Positions 63,048 through 64,000 of a DNA stretch of 64,000 nucleotides are shown here, one piece after another. The stretch comes from Mariniblastus sp. (GTDB lineage: Bacteria; Planctomycetota; Planctomycetia; Pirellulales; Pirellulaceae): NCBI GenBank assembly GCA_029251085.1, contig JAQXDZ010000081.1, positions 186,001-250,000 on the forward strand, in the 5' to 3' direction. Both the position numbers and the translations under genes were made by a program. Every line of letters begins with the position of its first letter. Position 1 is the first letter of the stretch. The notes beneath the pieces are model-generated. The model searched no databases and was not told where the DNA came from. It worked only from the letters and a program-made list of their open reading frames with translations.

Positions 63048-64000
63048 TCACTTCCCTTGAAGTTGGTTCGTCGTTCGAAACCCTAACCGTTCAACACAAT
63101 CAATTACCTCGCTCGGATTCGGATCCCCCCAAATGGTTGCCGTTTCCGATTTTAAATCAACTACCACCTTCTGAACTCCATCTACCTGCTGCAACGAGGT
63201 TTCGACCCGCTGCACGCAATTACCACACGTCATTCCGGTGACATCTAAGGTCATTTCTCTAACATCTCCGTCGACTATTCGGTTTGCGGTGAAAAATCTT
63301 TTCAGATCAGCCGCCACAAATTTGCCGACCAAAAACAAAAGTACAATCCCGCTAGCTATCTCCCAGACCGACAAAACGTGGTGATTCGCAACCATGCCCT
63401 GACTAACATCGGATAACAAAAACCCATCAAACAGCCAAGCGACTCCGATACTGCCAACCAAAATGGTAACCAAATAAACAATTACCGATCTCCATCCAAA
63501 CCGACCATAAATAACGCCAATCGTCGAGACATTCGTAGCTGGCCCAGCCATCAAAAAAACTAATGCTGCCGCCGGAGAGAGACCGCTTGAAACCAATGCC
63601 GCAGCAATTGGAACTGACGCAGTTGCACAAACATACAGCGGAATCGATAGCAGCAATACGACCAAAATCGAAGGAAGCCAGCCCAAAGACTCCAGGTTTT
63701 GCACCCAAACCACTGGAAGGTATTGATTGATTAATGCCGAAACCAACACGCCGACAACCAGCCAAATCCATATTGACCGAAGAATTTCGACACTCGATTC
63801 TTTAAACCGATCCAACCAGCTACGCCGTTGGGTTGGTCGATCAATAGAAACACACGGAAGAGCCCCCGCTTTGTCTACCGTCTCTGGCGAGAACGGAACC
63901 TCAGGTTCAACAAGATCCAATAAACAACCACCGGCTAAACCAGTCACCGCAGCGGCAAGCATCTTTACTATTGCAAATGGCCAACCAAAAAAGGAAACGC
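63048..64000 (-). CDS. Permease of the DUF318/ArsP type with C-terminal HMA domain (5' end outside window)
   Basis: The frame stays open past ATG 63962 to the window edge and remains hydrophobic there, so the 5' end is missing. The visible part has the second half of a DUF318-like metal permease (LLSIPLYVCATASVPIAAAL with a Cys in the membrane; PAAALVFLMAGPATNVSTIG), further helices, and a heavy-metal-associated domain at the C-terminus (DVTGMTCGNCVQRVETSLQQ, MxCxxC). Related proteins are linked to copper, zinc or arsenic export. The HMA domain suggests copper or a similar soft metal. slyX follows after 6 bases. Confidence 0.86.
   Translation of the reverse strand, partial: VSFFGWPFAIVKMLAAAVTGLAGGCLLDLVEPEVPFSPETVDKAGALPCVSIDRPTQRRSWLDRFKESSVEILRSIWIWLVVGVLVSALINQYLPVVWVQNLESLGWLPSILVVLLLSIPLYVCATASVPIAAALVSSGLSPAAALVFLMAGPATNVSTIGVIYGRFGWRSVIVYLVTILVGSIGVAWLFDGFLLSDVSQGMVANHHVLSVWEIASGIVLLFLVGKFVAADLKRFFTANRIVDGDVREMTLDVTGMTCGNCVQRVETSLQQVDGVQKVVVDLKSETATIWGDPNPSEVIDCVERLGFRTTNQLQGK

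Noticed and set aside
1..64000. tRNA, rRNA, CRISPR, transposase or integrase genes
   Set aside because: None recognised by eye; tRNA detection without a tool is limited, so absence is not certain.

Overview
The window is a chromosomal segment of a planctomycete, most likely from the Pirellulales group. The evidence is the gene content: a DUF1549/DUF1553 plus DUF1501 gene pair behind an ECF sigma factor, a DUF1559 protein with a prepilin leader, a PEP-CTERM protein, a cytochrome oxidase operon with a cytochrome c-CoxII-CoxI-CtaB-CoxIII-CoxIV-SCO-DUF420 layout, a PD40/M28/PDZ lipoprotein, and several small proteins of planctomycete type. Start codons other than ATG (TTG, GTG) are common and clear Shine-Dalgarno sites are scarce, as expected for this phylum. 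No rRNA, tRNA, CRISPR array, transposase or prophage block was seen.

Layout. 1-5331 (+): flagellar export genes, namely the 3' end of fliF, then fliO, fliP, fliQ, fliR and an flhB that stops before the autocleavage domain. 5375-9084 (-): sulfotransferase, SNF2 helicase and an unknown protein. 9489-11021 (+): unknown protein and alpha/beta hydrolase. 11101-20280 (-): aa3-type cytochrome c oxidase operon with assembly factors (tandem SCO, CtaB, DUF420) and a 51-residue lipoprotein at its upstream edge. 20501-21304 (-): cupredoxin-like secreted protein. 21515-26867: purD, a GH108 muramidase, a YacP-like NYN nuclease, a PEP-CTERM protein and pyruvate kinase. 27373-29544: unknown protein, TPR lipoprotein and a small planctomycete protein. 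29677-33807 (-): ABC-2 permease with two DUF21/CNNM membrane proteins, all overlapping. 34235-40468 (+): ECF sigma, anti-sigma, Lys-rich coiled coil, DUF1549/DUF1553 and DUF1501. 40632-41672 (-): FG-GAP membrane protein. 41972-44900 (+): two consecutive DUF697 GTPases. 45070-48294 (+): Flp-type pilin, LMW protein tyrosine phosphatase, fructosamine kinase and a secreted endonuclease/phosphatase. 48584-51619 (-): small lipoprotein, DUF1559 protein and a flavin-dependent halogenase-like enzyme. 52152-64000: M28 peptidase, AI-2E family permease, degenerate Nudix-like protein, DUF1499-MsrB pair, MOSC protein, ilvE, a RimK-RCK_C fusion, slyX and a metal-efflux permease with an HMA domain that runs off the right edge.

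How the genes work together. The fliO-fliP-fliQ-fliR-flhB block encodes the membrane gate of the flagellar type III export apparatus; its flhB lacks the substrate-switch domain. The minus-strand block at 11-20 kb encodes most of a terminal oxidase, its haem A and copper assembly factors and a dihaem cytochrome c that probably feeds it. The sigma factor operon couples regulation to surface or periplasmic DUF1549/DUF1501 proteins of unknown function. The strongest candidates for undescribed biology are the paired DUF697 GTPases, the short FlhB, the CoxIII with a roughly 200-residue coiled-coil insertion, the RimK-RCK_C fusion and the stand-alone halogenase-like flavoenzyme. No single cluster can be shown from sequence alone to be a new defence or mobile system.
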